64,000 nucleotides of DNA from Gliomastix tumulicola (taxonomy: Eukaryota; Ascomycota; Sordariomycetes; Hypocreales; Bionectriaceae), in contig BCHX01000004.1 of NCBI GenBank assembly GCA_001599755.1, positions 1,240,001-1,304,000 of the forward strand. Direction: 5' to 3'. Every line of letters begins with the position of its first letter. Position 1 is the first letter of the stretch. Of this stretch, positions 53,765 to 63,999 are shown in pieces. The position numbers and the translations under genes are program-made. A model generated the notes under the pieces. That model was not told the origin of the DNA. It saw only the letters and a list, made by a program, of their open reading frames with translations, and searched no databases.

Positions 53765-54483
53765 GGTGAGGAATGTGATGGAGGATGCTGCTGTTTGTCG
53801 GGTATTCGAATTGGTGTACTGGACAGAGAGAGAGAGAGAGAGAGTTCTGTCGACAGCGAAGGGGATGGATGGTTTGGAGGAAGAGCTGGAGGGGAAAATT
53901 TTAGATTTTCTGGAGCTCTGCAAATCATCCAATGGAATCTGTCGGATCGGGAATCACAGGCAGCTGGAGCGGCGGTGAGCTCATTGCTGTGTGTAGCAGG
54001 TGCTGTTTTTAGTTGACTACTACTACTAGTGGTAGTGGTTCTTTGGGTCCCCTGGGAAGCCCCTCCAACGAGTGTGCGACCCCTCCAAAAGCTCCAAAAC
54101 GTTCAGTGGGAGGGACGCCCTACAGTCGTCACTGCCAAGCCGCTAATCGAGGGGCAATCCTGGCCCGAGTCCCGACATCGGACTAAGGATTTGGGCGGTT
54201 GCAGATATTTTGGCGAGCTAACCTAGAGGTCACCTTGTCTGGTGCCAACACAGAGTTCAGGGCTGAATTTTATAGTCAACCTGGAAGACTGCTAGTAGTG
54301 CCTACTAAGGTACTAACTACGGGTGTGTTTTTTCATTGTCTGCGGTCTTCTCATCATTCTATTTGGCTTAGAACATTTGGACTGCACGGCACTATAGCTG
54401 GACAAGACACACGACGAGGGACCAGTAACTTGTAAATGACAGCAAATTTGCAATGACTCTCGTGTCTACACCCGAGATACAGC
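53765..54483. other. intergenic with (GA) repeat in the LYS9 leader
   Basis: A perfect AG/GA dinucleotide run lies at 53825-53844, read as CT on the LYS9 strand. The rest shows no gene. Confidence 0.5.
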
Positions 54484-55557
54484 TCAGCAGATGTTCTTGG
54501 CGGCATTGCCCGTAATGGCCCAGAAAATGTTCTCAGCACAAGGCGACTCGCGGACCGAGTTGTTGTTCACCTCCACCTCGAAGAAGATGCCACTGGTGTT
54601 GGGGAACTCGGTCCGTGCAGCAACGCGAACCTCTCCTCCGCCATTGATGACACCGTCCCTGATAGCGAGGTTGTAGCAGTTCTCGATCAGCACGGCGTTG
54701 TTTCCGTTGTTGGCGAGGTCGATGTACTTGATCTCGGCAGCACCAGACATGGACACGCAGAAGATGCCACGGCCTCCGCCGCGCGAGACGACCCTGTCGA
54801 TCCAGACGTTCGTCGTGGTGTACTGGCCGTTGCTGAGCTGTCCGTTGTTGTTGGCCATGCGAAGAGTGGCGTATCCATTGCCAGCAGCGACGTTGTTGCC
54901 CTCAACGTACCCAACCCAGACATTGGTCGACTTCTGCAGCAGCAGGCCACACTCGCCGACATTGGTAGCATAGACGGCATTGATATCCAACTTGTCAATG
55001 TTCCACGTCTCGACGGCGTGCGAGCCGGCGCCGGTCACCCTGATCGTGCCCATGCGGACGTTGTAGTTCATCGCCGCATCGCGGTCGAAGCGGATGCCCA
55101 GCCCGCCGCTCAGGTTCATGGTGATCTCGCCGAGGTTGAGGTTGTTCGTGCCCGAGATCCGCAAGCCGAAGTACGGGTTGCCCGTCATCTTGAGGTACGG
55201 GATCTTGACGTCGGCGACGTTGGTGATCTCGACGGCGCCGCGTCCGCTGCGCAGCGACGCGTTGATGGTGCCGCAGACCTCGAACGTGCGGCCCGCGGGC
55301 ACCGTGATGGTGTTGGCGCCGAGGTTGCCCGACGACTGGACGACGACGCGCTGGCCGCTGCTGACGCGGTCGAGGGCCGTCTGGATGGCGAGCCGGTAGT
55401 CGGAGCCCGTGTAGACGGTGGCGCCGTTGACGTTGGTGGTGAAGGTCCCGGAGCCGGTGACGACGCCCTGGGCGCTGCCGTCGCCGCAGGCTGCGTTTGC
55501 GGCGCCGGTGAAGATCAGCGCCGCCGCGGACAGGAGGGAAGATAGCCGGAACCACAT
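54484..55557 (-). CDS. secreted parallel beta-helix protein (pectate-lyase-like fold), 357 aa
   Basis: Start at MWFRLSSLLSAAALIFTG, a clear signal peptide (1-22). The mature chain begins with ACGDG and shows repeated short beta segments and Asn-rich turns (NLNLGEITMNLSGG, NIDKLDINAVYATNVG, STNVWVGYVEGNNVAAG, GNNAVLIENCYNLAIRDG), the pattern of a right-handed beta-helix. FEVCGTINASLRSG resembles the early coil of pectate-lyase-like and rhamnogalacturonase-type folds. Catalytic residues cannot be named, so it could be a lyase, hydrolase or non-catalytic effector. Several Cys likely pair. No intron. Confidence 0.82.
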   Translation of the reverse strand: MWFRLSSLLSAAALIFTGAANAACGDGSAQGVVTGSGTFTTNVNGATVYTGSDYRLAIQTALDRVSSGQRVVVQSSGNLGANTITVPAGRTFEVCGTINASLRSGRGAVEITNVADVKIPYLKMTGNPYFGLRISGTNNLNLGEITMNLSGGLGIRFDRDAAMNYNVRMGTIRVTGAGSHAVETWNIDKLDINAVYATNVGECGLLLQKSTNVWVGYVEGNNVAAGNGYATLRMANNNGQLSNGQYTTTNVWIDRVVSRGGGRGIFCVSMSGAAEIKYIDLANNGNNAVLIENCYNLAIRDGVINGGGEVRVAARTEFPNTSGIFFEVEVNNNSVRESPCAENIFWAITGNAAKNIC

Positions 55558-56407
55558 GGTGGAAGTTGACGGGCAGGGGGGGCGATTTTTGGTGTGTTGA
55601 GTGTCAGTCAGTGCACGTGGCTCAGCTCGCTGATCTGCATTGATGTACCGCAAAGGACTATCCTTACTTTTCTTGGGCCGGTCCTATGAGCTTTAAACTT
55701 ATTGCTCGTCCTAGTCTTCTCAGACTGGACGTCTCTCGCATCCGGTGGCTCGGGATATTGTTGTCATCCAGTTATTCCCCAAGGAACCACGGAACATCTC
55801 CCGCCGCACGCATCCCCTTATCCTGCATAAGACGCAGCGGAAAAATTGTCGATGTTTCAGCGTTTCAAGCAAGGAGGCAGCCAACCAGACGCCTTTTCCG
55901 ATGCTCTGGGGCATGAGAGCAATTGACCCGAACGACCCTGTGTTGATGCCGGCCCCCTATTGGCCCGCTAGTATAATCTTGAAAAGGATCCAAGGCGAGA
56001 ACCCGTTGCTTGGATGCATCCTTATCTGCCGGGGCATTGGTCACGGACGTGGAATGTCCGGGGTAGCGTATTATGCAGAGCGCAATTGCTTCGGCATTTA
56101 TCTTGGTCCGCCAGGGGCCCAAGACATGTGACTGGTGCACACGATGCCAGCCACGGCACTTATATTGACAGTGTCTCTGGGGAAGCTTGGCCATCCACAT
56201 GCCTCGGGTCAATGTTATGGATGCTGAAACTTCCCTTTCCACCAATGGTCCACATGTTGAGCATGCTGGGTGGAACGCCAGGCCTCAGTTCCGATGCCAG
56301 TCTAGCCGCACCAAGAGGGGGTGAGTGTAGATTCTATGAGATATAGTATTTAAGGTAGATGTGATCTGCATTCCATCATGACTGTCACCGTATCCTAGGC
56401 GAAAAAG
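55558..56407. other. divergent region between two secreted-protein genes
   Basis: Promoters of the beta-helix (-) and GH43-like (+) genes, which may be co-regulated wall-degrading functions. A TATTTAAG element near 56347 precedes the ATG at 56408. No gene. Confidence 0.45.
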
Positions 56408-57466
56408 ATGCGGCCTTTCAAGTTTGCCCTCGGCCTTCTCAGCACCCTGAGCCTCTTTGGCTCGGGCGAGGCCTTCACCAACCCCATCCGCAACCCGGGA
56501 GGCAGCGATCCCCAGGTCACCTGGACTGGAGGCTACTACTACCTCATCTCCACGACATGGACCAACCTCCAGCTGCGCCGGGCGACGACCATCAACGGCC
56601 TCAAGTCGGCCACGCCCAAGACCATCTACACGGACACCAATGCCTCCCGACGGTGCAACATGTGGGCGCCTGAGCTGCATTACTTTGACGGCAGGTGGTA
56701 CATCTACTACACTGCGGGTAACTGCGATAACCTCGACGGACAGAGAATGCACGCTCTAGTCGGTATGTAGTTGATGGATGGATGGCTGGCTTGAACCTCG
56801 TGAGGGTGAAAGGAAGAGGAAGCTGACTTTTGCGATCCAGGCGGTGCCACTCCCTGGGACTCATGGTCCTACGGCGCCCAGCTGATAACTGACTGGGGCA
56901 TCGACGGAACCGTCGTCCGCTTCAACGGCTGGGGCAACTACTTTGTCTACTCCTGCATGACCGGCGTGCCCAACCAGTCCACCTGCGTCCGCAAGCTCGG
57001 CAGCAACTACATCTCCACCACCGGCAGTCTCTCCATCATCTCGCAGCCCGACCAGGCCTGGGAGCGTGCCGGCGTCCCCGTCCAGGAGGGCGCCAACGCC
57101 CTCTACTTTGGCGGCAAGACGTACATTGCGTACTCGGCCAACTACTGCTGGACACCCAACTACTGCGTGGCCACGCTCGAGTGGAACGGCTCGGGCGACC
57201 CGGCACAGGCCTCGTCGTGGAGGAAGTCTAACGGCTGTGTTCTGTCCAGCGCCAACGGACATTATGGAACGGGCCACAACAGCTTCTTCCAGAGCCCCGA
57301 CGGCTCGCAGACTTGGATCACGTTCCATGCTACGTCGAACTCGGCTGGGGCCTGCGATGATTCGAGATATGCCCTTGTGCAGCCCCTCACGGCGAATGCG
57401 GATGGAAGCCCGAATTTTGGTGTTGTCCAGGGGACGGGGTATAACTGGGCAGAGCCTAGGGGTTAA
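56408..57466 (+). CDS. secreted GH43-like alpha-L-arabinofuranosidase, 326 aa, two exons
   Basis: Exon 56408..56762, intron 56763..56840 (phase 1), exon 56841..57466. Five-bladed beta-propeller glycosidase releasing arabinose (or xylose) from plant polysaccharides. Signal peptide 1-22. The catalytic-base region is NPGGSDPQVTW (Asp34). WAPELHYFDGRWYIYYTA, DSWSYGAQLITDWGIDGTV, ITFHATS and GHYGTGHNSFFQSPDGSQ are family blade motifs, the last with the metal-associated His. Five or more Cys fit secretion. The exact subfamily and substrate are inferred. Confidence 0.9.
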
Positions 57467-58572
57467 GATGCAAGGTGTAGGTATCTAGTCATTAAATCTG
57501 ATAAATTCACCACAAAAGATCAGGCCATTTGGGCAACAGCTGGCAAAAATGTGACTTGTGATCATGCACTCTATCTCATGCTGGACTCCGCCGAATTAGG
57601 GAGACTTCGCGTTTGAGGCCAAATGAAGTGCCTCGTGAGGATCTTCTTTTTCATTCCTCATGCTTAGCCCTTGCAGCCGTCGGATATGTGTTCCTTCCAT
57701 ATCTTCTGAAATGGGGCTGAAGAATCTGTACTCAGGGTCCTTTTGCTGAGGGATGAAGCCAGAATGAAACAGCAGGGGCTCACAGTCTAGAAGTCAATTT
57801 TTGCCTGTGGTCCGCGGTCATGCGAGGTGAAGATTCTCACGATGGCAGCTCGTATGTCATCATTCATTTCCGGGGTTGTTTTTGCACAGCAGCTGAGCCG
57901 TGGATGCTCTCCGCCGAATGGCAAAAGAATTTCAGGCCAATCCCGTTGCACCTTGAAGCCGTTTCTCAATTGCCTGGAGTCCACAGCTGACAGGTCCGTT
58001 TCTGACCTGCATAATATTGATCCTGCAGCCATGCTCAGAGACAGCGCCCATTGGCGGGGCATGTCCCCCGTCAGCAGATCCCCCTGGTTCGATCTTGTAA
58101 GGCTGACCTCGTTACATATGGCTCGATGTGGCTTGAGTGAACCGGTATTGATGACAGCTCCAAGAAGGGTTCGCCCAATTGCGGCAGTTTAAACGGGCAG
58201 GCTCTCCGCTTCGTTGGGCGGTGCTGCACTGAGGAACATGGTCAAAGTGGCTTACCATTTGGCGGTATTATTCTGGGATTCCTGAATAGGTAATACGGCA
58301 TCGCCGAACGCCAATCATCACGATGCCCTCAGAGTTTGTCACTCAAAGAAGAGGAAAGAGGGCTGAAAGGCCACAGTGGAAGCTATAAAGGCAGGACGCC
58401 GCCGACCTGTATGCTCTCTGCTCTTTCTACATCTTCATCATCAGCGTCAACCATCAGCATCAACCATCAGCATCAACCATCATCAGTCTCGCACCCAACT
58501 CAACAGCTCTAACCAACCAGCTTCCAATCTTGAATATTCGCGTGTACTACTCACCGTATCACCCGAATCAAG
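57467..58572. other. intergenic, 1.1 kb, promoter and leader of the next gene
   Basis: TATA box at 58384. The leader carries a tandem of CATCAGCATCAAC-like units at about 58437-58490. A 91-codon minus-strand frame at 57787..58062 has no supporting features. Confidence 0.5.
58384..58390 (+). promoter_or_regulatory. TATA box of the 292-aa protein gene
   Basis: TATAAAG sits 183 nt before the ATG at 58573 and just upstream of a CT/CA-rich leader. Confidence 0.5.
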
Positions 58573-59599
58573 ATGGCCACAGTCATCGGCGTCGTGAGTG
58601 GCATCCTCACCATCCTCGGCTTCCTCGAGAGCAAGTTCCCCGTGCGGAACGACAACACGGCCATGGTCCGCATCGCGGCCGGCCTCAGCGGTGGCTCTGG
58701 AGCCGCCCAGCCCGCCGGCGATGTCGTCTCGGTCCGCGTGTACAACGAGAACCAGGGCAACATCGGCTACAACAACGGCTACCAGTGGATTCCCGACGGC
58801 GGGTTCAAGGACGTCAGGGTGTCCCAGCCCAACAACCAGCAGGCGACCTACTTGCAGGTCCACGCTGGCAACGACGGGACTTGCATCCCGTACATCACCG
58901 TGACTTGGGCGGATGGATCCAAGTACGGCTGGAGTGGTGACTGGGGAAAGTACTGCGGTCTTCCTTGGCACTACGGCAATGTCTATGTGAGTATATATAT
59001 ATATATACCTTGCTTTAGCTCGGGAAACCTTGCCTGCAGAATGTTGAACAGTAGACTAACGGATGATTATTCAGGTTGACAACAGTGGCAAGTAAGCTAC
59101 TACCACCATTCCTGATCCGAACGCAGACAAGATACTGACCATCCATCTTAGCAAGCCGACCTGTACCTGGATCGACAAGGACCAGACTGCCCCCGGCGCC
59201 CCCGAGGTCATCTTCATCCACTTCCCCTCCTTCACGAGCAAGTCCACCTCCAAGTGCGGCTACCCTGCCCTCCGCGCCTGGAACGGCGGCACCACCATCA
59301 TCGGCAAGAGGAGCGAAGCCGCCGTGGACAGCCGCCTCATCATCTCCTCCGACCCGCAGCACGACCCCGTGGAGCTCTGCACTAGCGAGACTAGCCACGG
59401 GCCTCACCTGGCCAACACGGCGCTCGGTCTCTACTGCAACATGGAGACCCGCGAGGTCCTTCCCTTCTGTGGCGGCGAGGACGGGCAGCAGGGAGAGTGC
59501 TTTGACGTGACTGCTGCTCGCAACCAGACTCTGAGCGCCAGGGACCTCAATGGTGGATCTGAGGGGTCGTTCACTCGTCTAATTGACTGGGAGGAGTAA
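58573..59599 (+). CDS. uncharacterised protein with N-terminal hydrophobic Gly-rich helix, 292 aa, three exons
   Basis: Exons 58573..58986, 59075..59091 (17 nt), 59152..59599. Not recognised. The first 22 residues (MATVIGVVSGILTILGFLES) are an uncharged hydrophobic helix with Gly spacing, without a signal cleavage site; this recalls the membrane-targeting N termini of fungal HeLo-type cell-death proteins, but the rest is not HeLo. Residues 45-140 are beta-rich with Trp/Tyr/Gly (YNNGYQWIPDGGF, TVTWADGSKYGWSGDWG), lectin- or jelly-roll-like. The C-terminal half has six Cys and a long Gly/Ser/Asp loop region. Intron 1 holds a TA repeat near 58991. Confidence 0.72.
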
Positions 59600-59672
59600 G
59601 AGTATAATCCCACGTCTGCAATGCCCGCAGCGCCGCTGAACCGCGTCAGATGAACTACACACACTTGAACCA

Positions 59673-59718
59673 TCGAGTGAACTATCGAGTGAACCTCGAG
59701 GTGAAACAACGAGTGAAC
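59673..59718 (+). repeat. four short iterons, TCGAGTGAAC-type
   Basis: TCGAGTGAAC at 59673-59682 and 59685-59694, TCGAGGTGAA at 59696-59705, ACGAGTGAAC at 59709-59718, spaced 11-13 nt. They lie directly left of repeat copy B. Confidence 0.8.
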
Positions 59719-59732
59719 GCCACAGGACGAAC

Positions 59733-59819
59733 ACAGTATAAGTGTCAAAGTCATTACCCAGATAAACTAGATAGCTCACCAATTATCAATAAAGCATCTT
59801 GCTCAGACATATCCTCTGC
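59733..59819 (+). repeat. dispersed repeat, copy B
   Basis: Same orientation as copy A at 20440-20528, about 80% identical over the 70-base core, with mostly transition differences. It may be the end of a long-dead transposable element, together with the iterons to its left. Confidence 0.65.
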
Positions 59820-60149
59820 TACTAAGCATACCGAACAAAAGCATTCTTTGCTGACACCAGTTCCTCTTAAGCTTGCTGATACTCACCACTCATTGTGCTG
59901 ACGGAAACCCTCCTTAGTCAAGACATCCCAGTGCTCTGAGAACATAAAATTATTCGAACCCAAGTCGCCTGTCTTGAACCCCAGTCGGATTATCCCGTTC
60001 GTTAAAGGCTCTGGGCATTCTGTAGGGCCCATCAGTAGATCGTCAACTAAAAGCCATGGATGAAAATGGAGTTCGGCCTGTCAGTTCTGGCTGCACGTAG
60101 ATCTGCCAGGGACAAATAGTGCTACTGCTTGTCGGCCCCGTGCCTTTGC

Positions 60150-62176
60150 TCAGGCGCCCAGATCTGGGGTTCGTCTCGGAGGAAACACCTTCTCCCACGC
60201 CGCCATAAACCACACCAGCTTCCATTCCTGCCCAGCGGGTGCAATAGCTTGAAGCCCATAGGGACGGCCACTGCTAGCAATATATCCCAAAGGGACAGCA
60301 GCCATGGGATATCCTGGGAGAAATGTTAGTCAGAGACAGGAAAAAACACATGCAGCAAAGGGGACAGGCGTACCAGAAGCAACAGATACGCCCGCAACGC
60401 AAAGTAACTATCGGAGCAGCAGACAATCACATCGACACCATGCTCCTAGACTACCTTGTCAACTCCCTCATTAGTTGCCCATTTCCTGCAATGGCCGATC
60501 TCCTCGGTAAAGTCTTTATCTCGCTTTGACATCTTGAGCAGAAGCTCCAGTGTCTGTTGATTCGGACAGTAGTCTGTATTCTCCGTGTCAGCTCATGTCG
60601 CTCATATGGCTGCGCCAAGCGGGAACATACTGTTGTTGAATTCAAGATCGGCATTATCTTTGTTGAACTGGATGATATCTTCTAAGCTCCTGACCTTGGA
60701 GACCTTGAGCGTTTCTAGGTACTGTTTGAAGGCGGCCTTCGCTTGTTTTCCTGCCTTAACCCCGTTCCGTTGCAGCTTTTCCTGGGCCTCGCGATATTCA
60801 CGAGCCTAGAATGTAGTATTGAATGAGAAAAGGTCTCTCTCCGAGGTGTTGTGCGAAGGGAATGATGGCTTACTGTCTGTTCATAGTACGCAGGGTCCCC
60901 AGACTGGGTGTGCGCCGGCAGCCGGCACTTCTCGATGTCGACAAACCCGACTGTGACGTCGGATACGGTGACAGACGACGCAATCGCCGCAAGTGTAGGC
61001 TCGCCGTCGGTAGTTTGCATGGCGTCGCACGCGCAGGCAACGTCGAGTGCCGACTTGCCAAAAGCGCCCAGCGTGTCAAAAGACGGCGCCACCTGCATGA
61101 TCCCGTCTAGGGGCACCGAGCCGTAGGTGAGCTTGAGCGCGTAAAGTCCAGCGGCGGCCGCGGGCGATACGATGGAGCTAGATGTTTCGGTACCGATGGC
61201 AAGAGGTGCGAAGCCAGAGGCGACCCCAACGGCACAGCCAGTGGAAGAGCCAGCTGGCGTCTAACGCGGGAAATTGTCAGTAGAGCAATTGATCTGGAAG
61301 CTTAGAATCGAGCGTACCGTTTCCCCCCGAGGGAACTCTCCAATCTTGTAGCCGGATGGAATGTAGGGAGATTCGCACATTCCTCCCACCGCCGACCAAC
61401 CACTTGTTCCTCTGCCAAGAAGATCAATATATGGTAATTCGGTACGGTAGGTGAATTGTAAGGTGACGCAGAGACTCTTACTTGCAGCCGATGAACTCCT
61501 AGCAAGGGTCAGTCAACTAGGTACCGTGCGTCAGTAAAACATTCCAGGTTCTTACCGTTAGGTTGGCCTTAGCGAGGACGAGGAGGCCACGATTGATCAA
61601 CTAAGAGCACCTCAGCCGCATGTGCGAGCACCAAGGACAGGGGATAAAGAGCCTAACAGTCTCGATAAAGAATGCGTTGCCGGGTGGGCAAGAGTCCCAG
61701 AGCGTGTATGAACCGGCTGTGGTAGGCATACCAAGCGACGCGTCGGTTGCAATATTATCCTGTGAGCATGGATTTGCGTATGTAAGTATAGTGTGTGTAT
61801 ATGGGTATGGGTGTATTTGGATATGGGTGTATATGGGAGTATGGATGGGGGTATGAGAGTATGGTGGAAGTAGGGATCGTCTGGCCATAAAGGGGAAATC
61901 GTCACGACATGCCTTGATGAGGATAGGGATCCCATGGAGCGGGCCTCGCAGCTTGCCCTGCCGACGTTCGTCGTCGAGTTCAGAGGCGAGGGCGACAAGC
62001 TGGAACCGGGCCGGCATTGAAATGATGGCCCTGCATGTAGCGCCTTGCTTGTTATGGGCCTCGATGTGGGACAAGTAAGACTCGACGATTTGAAGACTGG
62101 TGAGCTTGCCCGTTTCCAAGTGCTGCCGAAGCTCATCGGCCGTGGCGGTAAGTACACTGAACAACAGCGGAGACAT
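60150..62176 (-). pseudogene. amidase-signature family gene, interrupted by UAG and a damaged 3' end
   Basis: Complement exons 62176..61913, 61759..61658, 61600..61556, 61498..61482 (17 nt), 61411..61318, 61260..60874, 60805..60631, then 60573 on. Amidase order: GPLHGIPILIK (catalytic Lys), DNIATDASLGMPTTAGS, LVLAKANLTEFIG, TPAGSSTGCAVG (cis-Ser), GTETSSSIVSP (nucleophile Ser; a conserved Gly reads as Ser, AGC), LKLTYGSV. In exon 8 the frame meets TAG at 60448..60446, between VDKVV and EHGVDVIVCCSDS. The last exon (from 60313, GYPMAAVPLGY to the stop at 60150) cannot be joined in phase except through a poor donor. Intron 1 (61912..61760) has a GC donor. Probably decaying; editing of the UAG is an alternative. 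Confidence 0.7.
61793..61863 (+). repeat. GTATGG-type simple repeat in amidase intron 1
   Basis: Irregular GTATGGGTGTAT units on the plus strand (CCATAC on the gene strand), entirely within the intron. Confidence 0.7.
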
Positions 62177-62204
62177 TTCAATGGCCCCGTTGTGACCGAT
62201 ATAA

Positions 62205-62700
62205 GACGGAAGGAAGAAAGGATGAGGGGAAGATGAAGACGACAGGCTAAGCGGAAGACGAGAGGAAGACGGTTGGCGAAGACGACAGGCTGAGCGGAAG
62301 ACGAAGATGAAGGCGAGAGGAAGAGGAAGACGAAGAGGAAGACGAGAGGAAGACGGTTGGCTAAGCGGAAGACGAGAGGAAGACGGTTGGCGAAGAGGAA
62401 GACGGTTGGCGAAGAGGAAGACGGTTGGCGAAGAGGAAGACGAGAGGAAGACGGTTGGTGAAGACGAGAGGAAGACAGTTGGCTAAGCGGAAGACGAGAG
62501 GAAGACGGTAGGCGAAGACGAGAGGAAGACGGTAGGCGAAGACGACAGGCTAAGCGGAAGATGAAGATGAAGACGGTTGGTGAAGACGACAGGCTGAGCG
62601 GAAGACGAAGAGGAAGATGAGAGGAAGACGGTTGGCGAAGACGAGAGGAAGACGAGAGGATGAACAGAAGATGAAGATGAAGACGTGAGATAGACGAGGC
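62205..62700 (+). repeat. purine-rich minisatellite, about 0.5 kb
   Basis: Interleaved units of GAGGAAGACGGTTGGCGAA, GACGACAGGCTGAGCGGAA and GATGAAGAC, repeated more than 15 times with point variants, all purine-rich on the plus strand. It starts about 30 nt upstream of the amidase ATG, so it would be the CT-rich leader or promoter of that gene. Both strands stay open in several frames as a by-product. Confidence 0.9.
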
Positions 62701-63075
62701 GGAGAAAGGATGGAAAGCGCAAGGAAGGAAGCCACGAGGAAGGTACCTCGGCTTGGGGAGGATTTTACAACCCCCGCCCGATTACCCCGTTTGTTACATG
62801 TCGCTCCAGCGTGGGCAGGAGTGCCGGGCGCTCCTGCAGTGTATTCCTGTCACAAGCACCCGTCTGTCTCTCAATTTTGACGCCGCTCTTAATCTTCGTA
62901 CGAACAGGGTAAAACATTCCAAGGATTCTTGATCCTTTCTTCACATGGCATGGTGGATATTCTTCATTGCTGGAAATAGAGTGACTGACGTCGACGCCGA
63001 AGCGAAGGGCATTCATTATCTTGAACACAACGAACGTCGTAATGCTACCGAGTCGCTTCAAGGCCCCTGAGCTCT
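62701..63075. other. intergenic, no gene seen
   Basis: Flank between the minisatellite and the carboxypeptidase stop. A frame at 62765..63061 has no features. Confidence 0.5.
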
Positions 63076-63999
63076 TTAAGCGACCCTAAAGATAGGATAT
63101 TCATCCCCCTTGGACAGCGGTATGATGTTGAAAGTGGCAAAGGAGTCGATGCCCTCGGGCTCTAGCGCCGTAAAGAGGAGTGCTGCGTTCTTCTGCCGTG
63201 TGCTCACACGGAAGCTGTGAGCAGGAAGCTCGACGTGCTTCACCGTGGTATTGGTTGTGACCGTGTTACGAATCGCACCCTCGTAGTACTCAGTCGCCAG
63301 CTCGGCGGTCTCCACGGTGAGAATCTCAACATCGCCTTTGAACGGCGCATTCAGCTCTTCAATCTCTAGCCCGAGCCACGCCAAACGAGCTGCAACGTCT
63401 GCCCATGCGGCCGGGATGATATACGCCTCAGGGCGCGAGCGGGTGAGCTCGATCTTGGTTGGGCTGGCGGACCTATACTTGACTGCGCGACTACCGATGG
63501 AGTCGTCCGTTAGGTCTATGAGGGTGACGTTGCCAGGTAGCTCCAGAGGCGAATCTGTAACGACGATGTCGCGGTTGCCCGAGATGGTCTCCCGAATGCC
63601 TTCCTCCACGACAGTTAGAACATCCTCCGCATGCTCCCAAGCGGTGTTCAAAAGAGAAAAGATTGTCAGCAGCCCTGTCGAAACGCGGCGTTGAAAGTGC
63701 TGATCCGTGAGCTGGATGCCTCGCGTCTCCGACAGAAATGAAATTGCCTGCGTCAGGCCTACGTTGTTCCTGCCAATCTTTGCATCCGAGCCCGCCTCCG
63801 TGAAAACAGGCTCGTATTCGAGAGATGTATTTCCAGTACTGGTAACGTAACTCCCTGTTGTAATGTTGTGCTTGGCTAGATCCGATCTGAGGCGTGGCGA
63901 GAACAGCAGCTCGGACATGTTGCGGATGGCAGGGTGGATGTTATGATTTCGGCCGGGAGCGAACAGGGAGTCGGCGCCCATGTGCCAACGCCCGTAGGA
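63076..63999 (-). CDS. zinc carboxypeptidase (M14-like), 3' part; 5' end outside window
   Basis: The frame runs open into the window edge and ends at 63076, so roughly the last 307 residues are present. MGADSLFAPGRNHNIHPAIRN carries the IHPA segment near the catalytic core. EYEPVFTEAGSDAKIGRNNVGL and SFLSETRGIQLTDQHFQRR follow, the latter with the Glu (SETRGI) in the position of the M14 general base. The C-terminal about 190 residues form a beta-rich extension with NVT, NTT and NIT sequons, fitting a secreted or vacuolar enzyme. The zinc-binding HxxE motif would lie upstream of the window. Confidence 0.85.
   Translation of the reverse strand, partial: SYGRWHMGADSLFAPGRNHNIHPAIRNMSELLFSPRLRSDLAKHNITTGSYVTSTGNTSLEYEPVFTEAGSDAKIGRNNVGLTQAISFLSETRGIQLTDQHFQRRVSTGLLTIFSLLNTAWEHAEDVLTVVEEGIRETISGNRDIVVTDSPLELPGNVTLIDLTDDSIGSRAVKYRSASPTKIELTRSRPEAYIIPAAWADVAARLAWLGLEIEELNAPFKGDVEILTVETAELATEYYEGAIRNTVTTNTTVKHVELPAHSFRVSTRQKNAALLFTALEPEGIDSFATFNIIPLSKGDEYPIFRVA

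Larger units (their letters stand above)
59600..60149. other. intergenic with repeat remnants
   Basis: Contains the CGAGTGAAC iterons and copy B of the dispersed repeat. The remainder has no gene. Confidence 0.5.

Noticed and set aside
62205..62700. CRISPR-like array
   Set aside because: Units are overlapping purine-rich variants without constant repeats and unique spacers; this is a minisatellite in a eukaryotic genome.
62483..62722. Ser/Val/Phe-rich frames on the minus strand across the minisatellite
   Set aside because: Periodic frames produced by the repeat; no start context or conserved flank.
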